Source of the DNA: a cyanobacterium PCC 7702
GTDB taxonomy: Bacteria; Cyanobacteriota; Cyanobacteriia; Cyanobacteriales; Nostocaceae
Reading direction: 5' to 3'
DNA length: 64,000 bases
NCBI GenBank assembly: GCA_000332255.1
Contig: KB235926.1
Location: 2,086,797 to 2,150,796, forward strand
Below, piece after piece: positions 27,840-37,636 of the stretch (its first letter is position 1; each line of letters opens with the position of its first letter). The notes beneath the pieces are model-generated. The model made no database searches. It saw only the letters and a list, made by a program, of their open reading frames with translations, and was not told where the DNA came from. The translations under genes were made by a program, and so were the position numbers.

Positions 27840-30442
27840 AGACCTTCGCGCAAACCAATGGCGATTTTGCTGTGCTTTTCAATTTGCTGCATAACTTGTT
27901 TGGCTCGCTGAATTACCACCTGAGGTAAACCAGCAAGGCGTCCAGCTTCAATTCCGTAGGATTTGTCCGCACCTCCGGGTTGGACTTGATGCAGAAAGAT
28001 AATTTGGTCTGGTAATTCCTTGACGGTGACTTGGTAGTTTGCCACGTTTGGTAGCAAACAAGCCAATTCGTTCAACTCGTGGTAGTGGGTAGCAAAAATA
28101 GTTCTGGCTCGAATTTGGGTGGCTAGATACTCTGCTACTGCCCAAGCAATAGAAAGACCATCGAATGTTGCTGTTCCGCGTCCGATTTCATCTAATAATA
28201 CTAAAGACCGTTCTGTGGCGTGATTGAGAATATTTGCCGTTTCATTCATCTCCACCATAAATGTAGATTGACCGGTTGCCAGATCGTCTACTGCTCCCAC
28301 ACGAGTAAAGATGCGATCGCATATTCCCAAGCGAGCAAACCTAGCAGGTACAAAACTGCCAATTTGCGCCATCAACTGTATTAAACCCACTTGTCTGAGA
28401 TAGCAACTCTTGCCGCTGGCATTGGGTCCGGTGAGAATAATTAAATCGGGAGGAGAAGACTCGGGGGACACAAAAGCCGTTCCTCCTAAGTGCGTGGAAT
28501 TTGGCACAAACAATCCCGCAGGTAAAGACTGCTCTACCACCGGATGCCGTCCCTCTACAATTGTAATTTCTCGTCCGTCAACTATTTCCGGACGGCAATA
28601 ACCTTGAGCAACTGCTAGCTCTGCTAAGCCGCACAGAACATCTACTGCTGCGATCGCCCGGGAGATATTGCGGATGTTTTGGGCGCAATTTCCTACTTCT
28701 TCTCGCAAGGCTACAAAAATCTCATACTCCATTTGATTTAAATCCTCCCGGGCCGTCAGAATCCTTGCTTCACGTTCTTTTAACTCGGGAGTAATGTAGC
28801 GTTCCTCGTTGGTGAGGGTTTGTTTGCGTATATAATTTGATGGCACTTGGTCCGCCTTAGCTCGGGAAATACTAATGTAATAACCGAAAGTTTTATTAAA
28901 TCCTACTTTTAAGGTACTAATTCCTGTTCGCGAACGTTCCTCTACTTCTAAATTTGCAATCCATTTCTGGTCTTCTTCTACCAAAGCGCGCCTTTGGTCT
29001 AGCTGTTGGTTTACTCCCGGACGAATCAAACCACCTTCCTTAATATGTAAAGGTGGCGACTCGACAATGTGAGCTTTAATTTTTTGGGCTAGTTCTTCTA
29101 AGGAAGGCTGTACTTTTTGTAAGGCTTTTAGAAATGGAGAGCGAGCTTCGGCAACCATAAGCGCTAATTCTGGTAGTTTAGAAAGCGACCAAGCCAAAGC
29201 GATTAAATCCCTGGCGTTTGCAGTACCAGAACCAGCTCGCCCTGTGAGGCGCTCCAAGTCATAAATTTGCCTTAGTAGCTGCCGCAATTCTTGACGCAAG
29301 GAAGTATTTTCTACTAATTCTTCAATTGTGTCTTGCCGTGCGCGAATGCCTTTGATATCAAGTAGCGGTTGTAACAACCATCTTCGCAGGGCACGACTGC
29401 CCATGGCTGTACTGGTTCTATCTAAAGCCCATAATAAAGAACCGTGAAAACTGCCATCTCGGACTGTTTGGGTAATTTCCAGGTTGCGACGAGTTTGACA
29501 GTCAACAATTAGGTAATCCGTGATGGTGTAGGTGCGTAAAGGTTGGAGGGGAATGGAGTTTTGGGTTTGCGTTTCTTCCAGGTATTGCAGCAGACCACCA
29601 GCAGCGCGAACGGCTAAAGGAAGGTGTTCGCACCCCATTCCTTCGAGCGATCGCACTTTAAACTTGTGCAACAATCTTGCTTTTGCTTCTCCCGCAGAAA
29701 AAGGAATTTGCGATCGCAGTGCATAGCAAAAAATCGCTGGTAAACATTCTGGTAAATGCTCGGATTTTTCTCCCGGACGCAGCAAAGTTCCCAAGTCAGG
29801 AGCGTTGGTAGGAACTAGTACTTCTGCAGGTTGCAAGCGCATCAATTCCTGCGTTAAGTTTTCTGCGCCACTTCCTTGAGTAGTCAAAAATTCACCCGTG
29901 GAAACATCTGCATAAGCCAGTCCCCAGTGTTCTCCCGCAATTACCACCGCACTTAAATAATTATTGCGAGCAGTTTTTAGCATTCCCTCTTCCAGGAGCG
30001 TACCGGGAGTGAGAATGCGCGTTATCTCTCGTCTTACCAATCTTCCAGCAGCTTCAGAGGCGTCTTCCACTTGGTCGCAAATGACTACTGCATATCCCTT
30101 TTCCACTAATATGGTCGCGTGACGCTCCCAGGAATGGTGCGGTACGCCACTCATTGCTACTCTTCCGATTTCTCCAACCGGTTTGCTGGTCAAAAAAAGT
30201 TCTAGCTCCTGCGCTAAAATAACCGCATCCTGGAAATAGCATTCAAAAAAGTCTCCTACACGATACAGCAGCACTGCGTGAGGATACTTTTCCTTGGTCT
30301 CCACATAATGCTGAAACATTTGAGTTAGCTTGCTGCGGTCTACCGTGCGGTAATCTGAAATAGGCGCGTTTGCAGAAGATGCACCGCAGGTGTTGGCGTT
30401 ATTGTTTTCGTTAGGTTGGGATACAGGATAAGAAGCGGTCAT
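27812..30442 (-). CDS. mutS: DNA mismatch repair protein MutS
   Basis: Mismatch sensor that starts methyl-independent mismatch repair with MutL. 876 residues. The N-terminal mismatch-binding domain has the FxE motif in [11 protein letters not shown]. Connector, core and clamp domains occupy the middle, and the C-terminal ABC-type ATPase has Walker [12 protein letters not shown] and Walker [17 protein letters not shown], followed by an ATHYHEL motif. Length is usual for MutS1, so this is not the MutS2 paralogue. The N-terminal 30 residues are a low-complexity Asn/Ser tail before the conserved start. Confidence 0.96.
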   Translation of the reverse strand: MTASYPVSQPNENNNANTCGASSANAPISDYRTVDRSKLTQMFQHYVETKEKYPHAVLLYRVGDFFECYFQDAVILAQELELFLTSKPVGEIGRVAMSGVPHHSWERHATILVEKGYAVVICDQVEDASEAAGRLVRREITRILTPGTLLEEGMLKTARNNYLSAVVIAGEHWGLAYADVSTGEFLTTQGSGAENLTQELMRLQPAEVLVPTNAPDLGTLLRPGEKSEHLPECLPAIFCYALRSQIPFSAGEAKARLLHKFKVRSLEGMGCEHLPLAVRAAGGLLQYLEETQTQNSIPLQPLRTYTITDYLIVDCQTRRNLEITQTVRDGSFHGSLLWALDRTSTAMGSRALRRWLLQPLLDIKGIRARQDTIEELVENTSLRQELRQLLRQIYDLERLTGRAGSGTANARDLIALAWSLSKLPELALMVAEARSPFLKALQKVQPSLEELAQKIKAHIVESPPLHIKEGGLIRPGVNQQLDQRRALVEEDQKWIANLEVEERSRTGISTLKVGFNKTFGYYISISRAKADQVPSNYIRKQTLTNEERYITPELKEREARILTAREDLNQMEYEIFVALREEVGNCAQNIRNISRAIAAVDVLCGLAELAVAQGYCRPEIVDGREITIVEGRHPVVEQSLPAGLFVPNSTHLGGTAFVSPESSPPDLIILTGPNASGKSCYLRQVGLIQLMAQIGSFVPARFARLGICDRIFTRVGAVDDLATGQSTFMVEMNETANILNHATERSLVLLDEIGRGTATFDGLSIAWAVAEYLATQIRARTIFATHYHELNELACLLPNVANYQVTVKELPDQIIFLHQVQPGGADKSYGIEAGRLAGLPQVVIQRAKQVMQQIEKHSKIAIGLREGLQKENGNNR

Positions 30443-31008
30443 TGTTTGACAGCAGATGTGGCAACTGACACAAGATAAGATGATACCGCGTTATACACAA
30501 CGCTCGCTGTGATTAATTAACTAACCTTAAATGCTAGTGCATGCTTCTCCAGGAATGTTTTCATCAACCGCGATCGCCCCTAAGGCAATAGCTGCCAAAA
30601 ACAGTATCCTGAAGTTACGACTGCAATCTATTTCAATGTTTAATTTAAACTTACATCGTAGCGTGCCCGACTCACCGACACAATCCCTGGAAGAAAAGTT
30701 TTGCTTGTCCGGTTGCTGTTTGCACGAGCGATCGCCCCGGAAATAGCCTTTTCGCAAATTTTGCTCATACTTATCTTTTTCCTATTGGTCAATTTGGCAA
30801 TGTCCAAATTCTTCTGTTCTCAAGCTTGTTTATCTTTGTGTAGAAATTGTCTGTTCTGTTAATGCAGATTATTGTACCCTGAGCGAGACCAAACTATCAA
30901 AACAATTCGAAAAAGACTACTTTTTCACTCTCCTAATTAATTAGCCACAGCTGGAACAATTTCATTACCAAAACAACAATGATTTGCTAAGACAAAATTT
31001 CGCATAAC
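30443..31008. other. 566-bp region without a gene, upstream of mutS
   Basis: Short open frames on both strands (for example 30531-30746) show no family features or ribosome sites. The region must contain the mutS promoter. AT content rises toward the decayed phosphatase gene. Confidence 0.4.
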
Positions 31009-31428
31009 TGTCTCGAAAATATTTACAAATTCCGGCAAATATCTGCGATAGTTTACACTTCCGTAAAACCAACAAAAGAAAAAATTTCTCTCATCAAAGA
31101 AGCAGGTAAAAATTAGTTGTTAATTTAGATCTGCCACAATCAAATTCACGCTTTAGCTGAAGAAAAACAAATAGTAGATTGCTACGGCATGGAATACGTT
31201 CACATTCCTGTAGTTTGGGAAAAACCTAAACTTGAGGATGTGAGAGATTTTTTCAAGTTATGCAAGCAAATGCTGAGAAAAAATCACTGTGCTGCCAACA
31301 AAATAGTTTCTGCTTTTATATATCTTTATCGTCGTCTGTATGAAGGAATAAGCGATGCTGAATCTAAAAAATATTTCTATCAGATTTGGCAAAAATTTAT
31401 CGAAAAGGTAATCGATTTCTATAAATAA
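31009..31428 (+). pseudogene. decayed protein-tyrosine/dual-specificity phosphatase-like gene
   Basis: Fragments in two frames line up with the small cyanobacterial DSP-like phosphatases. ENIYKFRQISA and EKISLIKEAG are in frame one. KLVVNLDLPQSNS follows in another frame. Then come ALAEEKQIVDCYGMEYVHIPVVW and a C-terminal HCAANKIVSAFIYLYRRLYEG back in frame one. Two in-frame stops (31114 and soon after) separate the parts. MQANAEKKS, just before the P-loop, again lies in the second frame. The catalytic Arg of HCxxxxxR is replaced (Ile in HCAANKIV). A 79-codon open frame at 31189-31428 remains but is not a working enzyme. The parent gene would be about 140-150 residues. Confidence 0.75.
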
Positions 31429-31699
31429 ATTGTTGTATTAATTCGATGAGGGTGACTTAGTTTGATAACTTTCTTTTCTACAAGAGAGAAAAACAAATAA
31501 TTGTTTAGGAACTGGAAGTAAACAATCCTTCCATGGGAGTAGAAAAGTTCAAAGTTGTTATTGGCAGCAAAATAACCCCATCCCCACTAAAATTTTAAGT
31601 AGAACTACGGTTGCAATTGTGCTAATCTGAAGGATGTTTTGTATTTTCCGCTGCTAATGTTTGGTAATTGGTGTACTTGGCGCTGAAAAGAAGTTAGCG

Positions 31700-32608
31700 A
31701 TGCATTCATTGAAAATAGAGAGTATATATACTGATGGCGCTTGCAGCGGTAATCCCGGACCTGGTGGTTGGGGTATTGTTGTCTGCTTTAGCGATGGTTC
31801 GATTCATGAAATGGGTGGTGCATCACCGCAAACCACCAATAACAGAATGGAATTACAAGCAGCGATAGCGGCTTTAGAATTTTTGCAAGCTTGGGGACAA
31901 AAGGAAGCGATCGTTATTTACACTGACAGCGAATACGTAATCAACTGCGTGAATAAATGGCTAAAGCCTTGGAAAAAAAAAGGTTGGAAAAAAGCAGATA
32001 ATAGTCCTGTTCTCAACCGAGACTTACTAGAAATTATCGATCAACTTAATAGCCCTCAAGTAACGTGGCAACACGTGCGGGGACATGCGGGTAACGAAGG
32101 AAACTCTCGCTGCGACGAGATTGCTCGTGCTTTTGCGAGCGGAAAAACTCCCGTACTCAGAGAAATTTCTTCCACAAATTTTCAGAAAGCACTTTCACGG
32201 ATACCAAGGGAAATTGAGGTAGCAAGTTTATCTGATTCCAGTGACGAATTGATGATAATGAACCAAAATACACAAAACATCAGTTCCTTTGCGCCCGATA
32301 CAAATATGAACGAAACTTCTCATAGCTCCACTACCCTCAACAACGAGGAATTACCGCGGGAAATGAGGGTAGTGCAATTGCGCAACTTAGTGGAAACGCT
32401 GCGAATTGCAGACGAAATTGCTGAAAAAGGTTACTTAATTACCAGTTCTGAACTAGCAGATTTAATGGATGTCCACGCTAGCGCCGTTACCAGTCGTGGC
32501 GATCAATGGCGTTGGCGTAACTGGATTGTGTCTCGCGTGCGTCGAGAAGGCAATCAGATTCTTTGGGAACTAGAACGCAGCGATCGCATCAAAGATGAGG
32601 ATGAGTAA
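31700..32608 (+). CDS. rnhA: ribonuclease HI with extra C-terminal domain
   Basis: Cleaves RNA in RNA-DNA hybrids. Residues 1-150 are a complete RNase HI: SIYTDGACSGNPGPGGWG with the first catalytic Asp, NNRMELQAA with the Glu, IYTDSEYV with the second Asp, and HAGNEGNSRCDEIARAFA with the His and last Asp. A hydrophilic linker of about 75 residues follows. A C-terminal domain then begins near REMRVVQLRNLVETLRIADEI and ends with VRREGNQILWELER, resembling a small winged-helix-like domain found on cyanobacterial RNase HI. The open frame starts upstream at 31661; the ATG at 31700 is preferred because the conserved domain begins eight residues after it. Confidence 0.9.
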   Translation: MHSLKIESIYTDGACSGNPGPGGWGIVVCFSDGSIHEMGGASPQTTNNRMELQAAIAALEFLQAWGQKEAIVIYTDSEYVINCVNKWLKPWKKKGWKKADNSPVLNRDLLEIIDQLNSPQVTWQHVRGHAGNEGNSRCDEIARAFASGKTPVLREISSTNFQKALSRIPREIEVASLSDSSDELMIMNQNTQNISSFAPDTNMNETSHSSTTLNNEELPREMRVVQLRNLVETLRIADEIAEKGYLITSSELADLMDVHASAVTSRGDQWRWRNWIVSRVRREGNQILWELERSDRIKDEDE

Positions 32609-32651
32609 AACTATAAGCCGCTGGACTGAAGAAAGGCCTGTTTTTTGGACA

Positions 32652-33842
32652 TCAGCCGTATTTTCGTCCTCGCCATTGTCGGGGTCTGCTCGATGCAGAT
32701 AAAAACACGCGCAGCACTGCTAGCGGATCGGCCAAAAAAGACAGCCAAAAAAGCCAACTACCCTTGGCTTGAGCACGATCGTAGCTGGGGGCGATCGCAA
32801 AAAGCATAGCAAAGCGAATCGCAAGTAATAATAGATTTAGCCCTAGTAATAACAAAATCGGAGAGGGGGTGAGTTGCACAGTCGGCAAAAACAACAAAAA
32901 ACTTATTAAAATCGGTACGGGCAAACCTTGAACAGCCGAAAGCAACCATAGATCTCCCCACAACTGCGACCGGGAAGAAGCATCCTTTAAATCAAGACTT
33001 CGTCCCCATTCTGTCCAGGTCTGTTTAGCTCCTTCATACATTCGCACTTTCAAAACTTTGGCTCCATCCAAAAAACCTACTTTCCAGCCGCAAGCAGCAA
33101 TGTGGCGTGCTAACGTCACATCATCACAAAAAGAATCTTTAGCACTGGTATAACCATTGACACTAACTAAAACGGAACGACGGCAGAAAAAACACTGACC
33201 GTTGGCCATTATTCGCTCTGGCTGCTCGGCATTCACACCTACTGGATCGAAGCGATACACAAGTGTCATTAACAACGCTGGTTGTAACCAGCACTCTCCC
33301 GGATATTTGAGAATAAACTGGGGTGAAAGAGAAACCAGATCGTATCCTTGAGCTATTGCTGTTTTTAGCAAAGCTGCAACTAAATAAGGTGATGGTTGAG
33401 TATCGGCATCCATACCTAACAACCATTCGCTAGCTGGTGAAGTGTGCAAAAAGCCGTTGTGCAACGCCCAAGGACGTCCTACCCAATTGGGTGGTAAGGG
33501 ATCGTCGGTAATCAAACGAAAGCGAGGATCTTGCCTTTGTGCGGCTTTTACTAATTCCGGAGTGCCATCTTGAGAATTACTGTCTACAACGATAATTTCC
33601 CGGACTTCATAGCTTTGTCGGCTTAAACCAGATAATAACGGACGAATGCGAAGAGCTTCATTCAAAGTGGGAACAACTACGCTGACAGTACCCAAAAGTT
33701 CTGGTGTTGATTGTTGGGGTGTAACGGGAGGACAGCGCCACGGTCCCTTCAACAGGCGTGAGAGCAAAATTGCTGTTGCTGGTAGTTGTAGGAGTAATAA
33801 CAACAGAGAAAAGGCATTTACTAGTGTCAAGTAGTCGTTCAC
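32652..33842 (-). CDS. cruG: carotenoid glycosyltransferase CruG-like (GT2)
   Basis: A membrane-anchored GT2 glycosyltransferase of 396 residues: an N-terminal transmembrane helix, then VSVVVPTLNEALRIRPLL, IIVVDSNSQDGT, a GMDADTQPSP DxD motif, and two or three C-terminal membrane segments. In cyanobacteria CruG adds the sugar to the 2'-hydroxyl of myxol or hydroxy-gamma-carotene, giving myxoxanthophyll-type glycosides. The neighbour 117 bp upstream on the same strand encodes the matching CruF, which supports the call. Sugar identity is unknown. It is convergent with rnhA. Confidence 0.85.
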   Translation of the reverse strand: MNDYLTLVNAFSLLLLLLQLPATAILLSRLLKGPWRCPPVTPQQSTPELLGTVSVVVPTLNEALRIRPLLSGLSRQSYEVREIIVVDSNSQDGTPELVKAAQRQDPRFRLITDDPLPPNWVGRPWALHNGFLHTSPASEWLLGMDADTQPSPYLVAALLKTAIAQGYDLVSLSPQFILKYPGECWLQPALLMTLVYRFDPVGVNAEQPERIMANGQCFFCRRSVLVSVNGYTSAKDSFCDDVTLARHIAACGWKVGFLDGAKVLKVRMYEGAKQTWTEWGRSLDLKDASSRSQLWGDLWLLSAVQGLPVPILISFLLFLPTVQLTPSPILLLLGLNLLLLAIRFAMLFAIAPSYDRAQAKGSWLFWLSFLADPLAVLRVFLSASSRPRQWRGRKYG

Positions 33843-33959
33843 CGGTCAAATCATTACAAGCAGAGTTTCACAAAAGCCGCTATGCATGCCAGCAATTGCG
33901 GCTATACAAACTTGTGTCGCCAAGGTGGACTGGCAAAAGGGCTTGATTGGTATTTTAGT

Positions 33960-34871
33960 TTACTTAAGAACAACTCTTACCTGCTGGGCTTGTATTTGTT
34001 TGGTTGTTGGTTCAACACTTACTGGCGCAGATTCGCTTTGGGCCTTCCACCACAGCAACACAGCAGGAGTTGTACCGAACAACAACCCCAGCAGTACAGG
34101 AATGGGAAATCCACTCGCCAAGCTCATAACTGCGGCGAAGGCAAAGTTACTTAAGTAAACAATTAAGGGTAGATGGAGTTGTCGTCCCTGTAATTTGATG
34201 GGTGTATTTCTCCACAACAGTGCAGCTACCGTCATAAAAGTACAACCTGTACCCAGCCATCCAGCAAAATTTTGGTAAGGCATTCCAAAAAAAGCACCTG
34301 GCTTATGCCAGTACCAAAATGGTAAGGCAGTTTGACTCATTGCCGGATCTAGTACAAAGTCCCAAGAAGTTAGTAACAAAGCACCCAAAGCTACAGCACC
34401 GACGTGACGCAGCCAGCTGGGTTTTTTATCCACTTCTAAACCAGCACGAGCTAGCAAGTAAGAAACACATCCTAAATAAAACCAGGATAAGGGAATTGTA
34501 AACGGTACTAAACCTGCAATTTTATAACCCAGGCCACTTAGGTAGCTGTAGTGACCAAAAGGAAAACCAGTACTGGTTCCTAATAATTCGCTACTTAATG
34601 AAATAAAGATTGAAGGTAGCATAAAAGCCAGCCACAAACGCAATCCCAATGTCCTGTAGGCATAAACGGCAACAGCTGCTGCTCCCAAAATCATGTAAAC
34701 CACACCGCCTCCAGCTAAACCCCATTGCATGGCGGTTTCTCCTGCCTGGGATAAGTTTAAAATAAGTTCGGGATGGGGTATGACTAGTAAGATTCCTACC
34801 AGCCCGAATACCATTGACGCTATATGACCGATCAGGCACACGCGCTCAGCTATAACAAGTTGTTTCATCAT
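33960..34871 (-). CDS. cruF: carotenoid 1',2'-hydratase CruF
   Basis: CruF hydrates the psi-end of gamma-carotene or related carotenoids at C1', the first dedicated step to myxol glycosides. 303 residues, strongly hydrophobic with about seven or eight transmembrane segments. The family segments SSELLGTSTGFPFGHYSYL, TSWDFVLDPAMSQT and MPYQNFAGWLGTG contain the conserved acidic residues expected of the membrane hydratase. It is followed on the same strand by cruG, as in other cyanobacteria. Start ATG at 34871 has an adjacent downstream ATG (34868). Confidence 0.9.
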   Translation of the reverse strand: MMKQLVIAERVCLIGHIASMVFGLVGILLVIPHPELILNLSQAGETAMQWGLAGGGVVYMILGAAAVAVYAYRTLGLRLWLAFMLPSIFISLSSELLGTSTGFPFGHYSYLSGLGYKIAGLVPFTIPLSWFYLGCVSYLLARAGLEVDKKPSWLRHVGAVALGALLLTSWDFVLDPAMSQTALPFWYWHKPGAFFGMPYQNFAGWLGTGCTFMTVAALLWRNTPIKLQGRQLHLPLIVYLSNFAFAAVMSLASGFPIPVLLGLLFGTTPAVLLWWKAQSESAPVSVEPTTKQIQAQQVRVVLK

Positions 34872-35095
34872 ATTTCCTTAAAACTGAAAAGATTTTGCAT
34901 GTAGCTACATAACTGCTAACAGTTTACAAATGTTTAAGAAATTATTTAAGTGATTTTGCCGAAATTCTCTGTTAATTTGTTGGACAAGGTTAACAAGAGG
35001 ATAATAGCTTGACATTAGAGTCAATTATGGAAATTGAGTAGCCGCCATATAATATATGGAGTCATAGCTTAACCCAAAAATGGGAACAAAAACCC

Positions 35096-35533
35096 ATGTC
35101 ATTTTGGAAAAAATTACCCTGGCTTTCTTTGATGCTGCTGCTGCTAACTTTTATTTCTCTAGGCTGGGTGTTGGCAGAAGCTAATGCTTCCCAATTTACG
35201 TGGCTGTTGGTTGCGATCGCCACCTTAGTTTTAGCAGCAAGTTTAAGTAGCCCGTGGGCAAAAATAGCAGACTATTCTGTTAACTTATTTACATCCAATC
35301 TCAAATCCTTTCTTGTCACTGTGGCTGCAGCTTTTTTATTCTTTTTGATTTTGGCCCGCTTCCGATTGTTTTTGGATATTTTGGTAATTATCGCTGCTTC
35401 CATGTTGGTGAGGATAGATTTGCAAACAGCAGGCTTTACAGAAGTAGAAATTTTTTGTTTTTTAACTGCTTTCTCCCTTGCAGGTTTTGGCTTGGGCGTG
35501 TTGTTAGAAAATTTCACCTTCCACCATACCTAA
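35096..35533 (+). CDS. cyanobacterial membrane protein of unknown function
   Basis: I do not recognise the family. The 145-residue product is very hydrophobic. A basic N-terminus (MSFWKKLPW) is followed by about four transmembrane segments with two charged or Arg-containing loops (RFRLFLD, VRIDLQTAGFTEVE). No cofactor or catalytic motif is seen. It is convergent with recN, 33 bp apart. A perfect 7-bp palindrome CCATATA-A-TATATGG (35045-35059) lies 36 bp before the start and could be part of a promoter or operator. Coding is supported by the clean frame and codon pattern. Confidence 0.7.
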   Translation: MSFWKKLPWLSLMLLLLTFISLGWVLAEANASQFTWLLVAIATLVLAASLSSPWAKIADYSVNLFTSNLKSFLVTVAAAFLFFLILARFRLFLDILVIIAASMLVRIDLQTAGFTEVEIFCFLTAFSLAGFGLGVLLENFTFHHT

Positions 35534-35566
35534 CTCAGGGGTGTGGAAAACTTTTGAACATTTTAA

Positions 35567-37309
35567 TTAGCTGCTTTGGCGGTGATTTGCTGCTTGCATT
35601 AATAAGGATTCTGCAAAGGCGATCGCTTCTTGTGCTGACTTTCCACCTGCAAGGAGCGCTAGTTCTTCTCGGCGTTTGCTGAAATTGTCCAGGACCGTAA
35701 CGCGGATCACCGTGCGCTCTTCACCGTGTCCGTTGTATTCTTTTTTACTTTTAATTTCCTTAATAATTTGTTTATCAACTCGAAAGTGGCGGTCTGCCAT
35801 AGCTGCAACTAAGGGTTGGTGAGTAACGCACAATACTTGATGATTTTGGCTTAACTGATGTAATTTTTCGGCGATCGCCTGTGCTACCCGTCCGGAGACA
35901 CCGACATCAATTTCGTCAAATACTAGTGTTCCTGTGGTATCTGCTTGAGAAAAACAAGCTTTCAACGCCAGTAAAAAGCGGCTCATTTCTCCACCCGAGG
36001 CGATTTCTGATAAAGGTTGCAGAGGTTCTCCGGCGTTGGGGCTAAACATAAACGTGATTTTGTCTGCTCCAGTGCTTGTGGGAGATGTGGGTTCCATTGC
36101 AACTTGGAACTGTACTTTTTCCATCGCCAAGGGTTGCAATTGCTTGAGAAGTTCTGTTTCTAACTGGACAGCAGCAGTGCGACGTAACTGTGTGAGATTA
36201 TTGCAAGCCTGAGTTAATTTTTCCCACCACTTTTGTTCTTGCAATTCCAGATTTTCCAGAGATTGTTCGCTGTCGTTAAGTTCAGCTAATTGCGCTTCGA
36301 TCCGCTGTTGGTAGGCGATCGCTTCTTTAAGAGTAGGACCATACTTGCGACAAATTCGTTTTAACTGGCGAATGCGTTCTTCTACCTCCTCTAAACGTTG
36401 CGGATCTGCTTCCAAACTTTCCCCATAACTATTGATTTGCCGCGCTACTTCTGTTAAACTTGTCAGCGCTTCTCCTACCAAATCCAACAGTCCCTGCAGC
36501 TGCACGTCATACTGAACCATGTCAGTTAGAATTGCTTCGCTCTCTCCCAACAAGTCTGTGGCAGTGGGTGTTTCGCCATCGTTTTGGTACAATGCTTGGT
36601 AAATTTTGTAACTCATTTGTTGTAATTCCACCACATGGCTGAGGCGCTGCTGCTCTTGCTGCAATTGCTCTAATTCATCAGCTTCCTGAAGGTTGGCTTC
36701 TTTTAATTCTTTGAGTTGATAGGTCAGCAAATCTAGCTGTTGCAGGCGTTCTCGTTCTGAGGTACGGCGTTTTAACAGTGCTTGATAAGCTTGTTGATAG
36801 GCGTTGTAGGTAATAGCAACTAAATGTCGCTGCTGCAGTAACAAATCGCTACCATACCCGTCTAACCAATCGCGAATTTGAGCAGGTTGTCCGACTAAAA
36901 CTGTTTGTCCTTGGGCAGTAATTTCCACCAGGCGAGGGCGTATTTCCGTAATTAACTGCTGGTTGACCAAAACCCCATTGATGCGGGAGCGACTGCGAAT
37001 TTTCCCAGAGTTAATAGTAATTTCCCGACTGATAATAATATGGTTATCATCAAGCAAGTCTATTTCCTGTGCAGCTAACCAAGCAACTATAGCAGAATTA
37101 GAAGTAAAAGTTGCTTCTACCACTGCTCGATTGCTACCAGTACGAATAACACGACTAGAAACTTTACCTCCCAAGACTGCATCAATAGCATCTAAGATAA
37201 TGGACTTACCCGCACCGGTCTCACCAGTCAAGACGTTCAATCCGGGACCAAACTCTAGCTCTAGTTGGTCGATCAAGGCAAAATTTTCTATGCGCAATAC
37301 AGACAACAT
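35567..37309 (-). CDS. recN: DNA repair protein RecN
   Basis: SMC-like ATPase acting early in double-strand-break repair. 580 residues with a split ABC ATPase: an N-terminal Walker A GETGAGKS at about residue 33, a long coiled-coil middle rich in Gln/Glu/Leu (about 150-370), then C-terminal signature ASGGEMSRFLLAL, Walker B LVFDEIDVGVSG and VTHQPLVAA. Length and order are those of RecN. The open frame begins with a TTG at 37318; the ATG at 37309 opening MLSVLRIENFALI is the normal family start. Confidence 0.95.
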   Translation of the reverse strand: MLSVLRIENFALIDQLELEFGPGLNVLTGETGAGKSIILDAIDAVLGGKVSSRVIRTGSNRAVVEATFTSNSAIVAWLAAQEIDLLDDNHIIISREITINSGKIRSRSRINGVLVNQQLITEIRPRLVEITAQGQTVLVGQPAQIRDWLDGYGSDLLLQQRHLVAITYNAYQQAYQALLKRRTSERERLQQLDLLTYQLKELKEANLQEADELEQLQQEQQRLSHVVELQQMSYKIYQALYQNDGETPTATDLLGESEAILTDMVQYDVQLQGLLDLVGEALTSLTEVARQINSYGESLEADPQRLEEVEERIRQLKRICRKYGPTLKEAIAYQQRIEAQLAELNDSEQSLENLELQEQKWWEKLTQACNNLTQLRRTAAVQLETELLKQLQPLAMEKVQFQVAMEPTSPTSTGADKITFMFSPNAGEPLQPLSEIASGGEMSRFLLALKACFSQADTTGTLVFDEIDVGVSGRVAQAIAEKLHQLSQNHQVLCVTHQPLVAAMADRHFRVDKQIIKEIKSKKEYNGHGEERTVIRVTVLDNFSKRREELALLAGGKSAQEAIAFAESLLMQAANHRQSS

Positions 37310-37636
37310 GAGCGCCAAATTCTCCGTGAGGTAGACGTCGGCTACTTCTGATTTGAGGGTGATTTGAGGGATACTACTAGTGCTGCATGGAAATCAAAAG
37401 CTGCTGTGGTTGCTTTTGAAGCTTTGCAAGCTAGTCGGGCAGTCGTGAAGAAGTACGCTAATAGGTGTACCAAACTTAGTTTAGTGTGACTTTCATGTGG
37501 TTAGATAAAGGTGATAGAGTTTCTTAACAGCGAGCGCTCGCCGCAGTCACCTTTATAGCTTTCTGGAGACTACTCACGATTCCTCTACCTATTGTTACAA
37601 TACTTAACGTAATGACTGCGATGCGGTGGTAAGTTC
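37310..37636. other. 327-bp region between divergent recN and AarF-kinase genes
   Basis: It contains a large nested inverted repeat described separately (37505-37556). No coding frame is seen. It must hold promoters for recN and the AarF-family gene. Confidence 0.5.
37505..37556. repeat. nested inverted repeat: 10-bp arms around a 12-bp palindrome
   Basis: Outer arms ATAAAGGTGA (37505-37514) and TCACCTTTAT (37547-37556) enclose the palindrome GCGAGCGCTCGC (37530-37541). As RNA it folds into a long stem with a terminal GC-rich hairpin; as DNA it is a symmetrical double site. It lies 80 bp before the AarF-family start. Confidence 0.6.

Noticed and set aside
30531-30746. 71-codon plus-strand frame upstream of mutS
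   Set aside because: No ribosome site or recognisable motif; composition resembles spacer.
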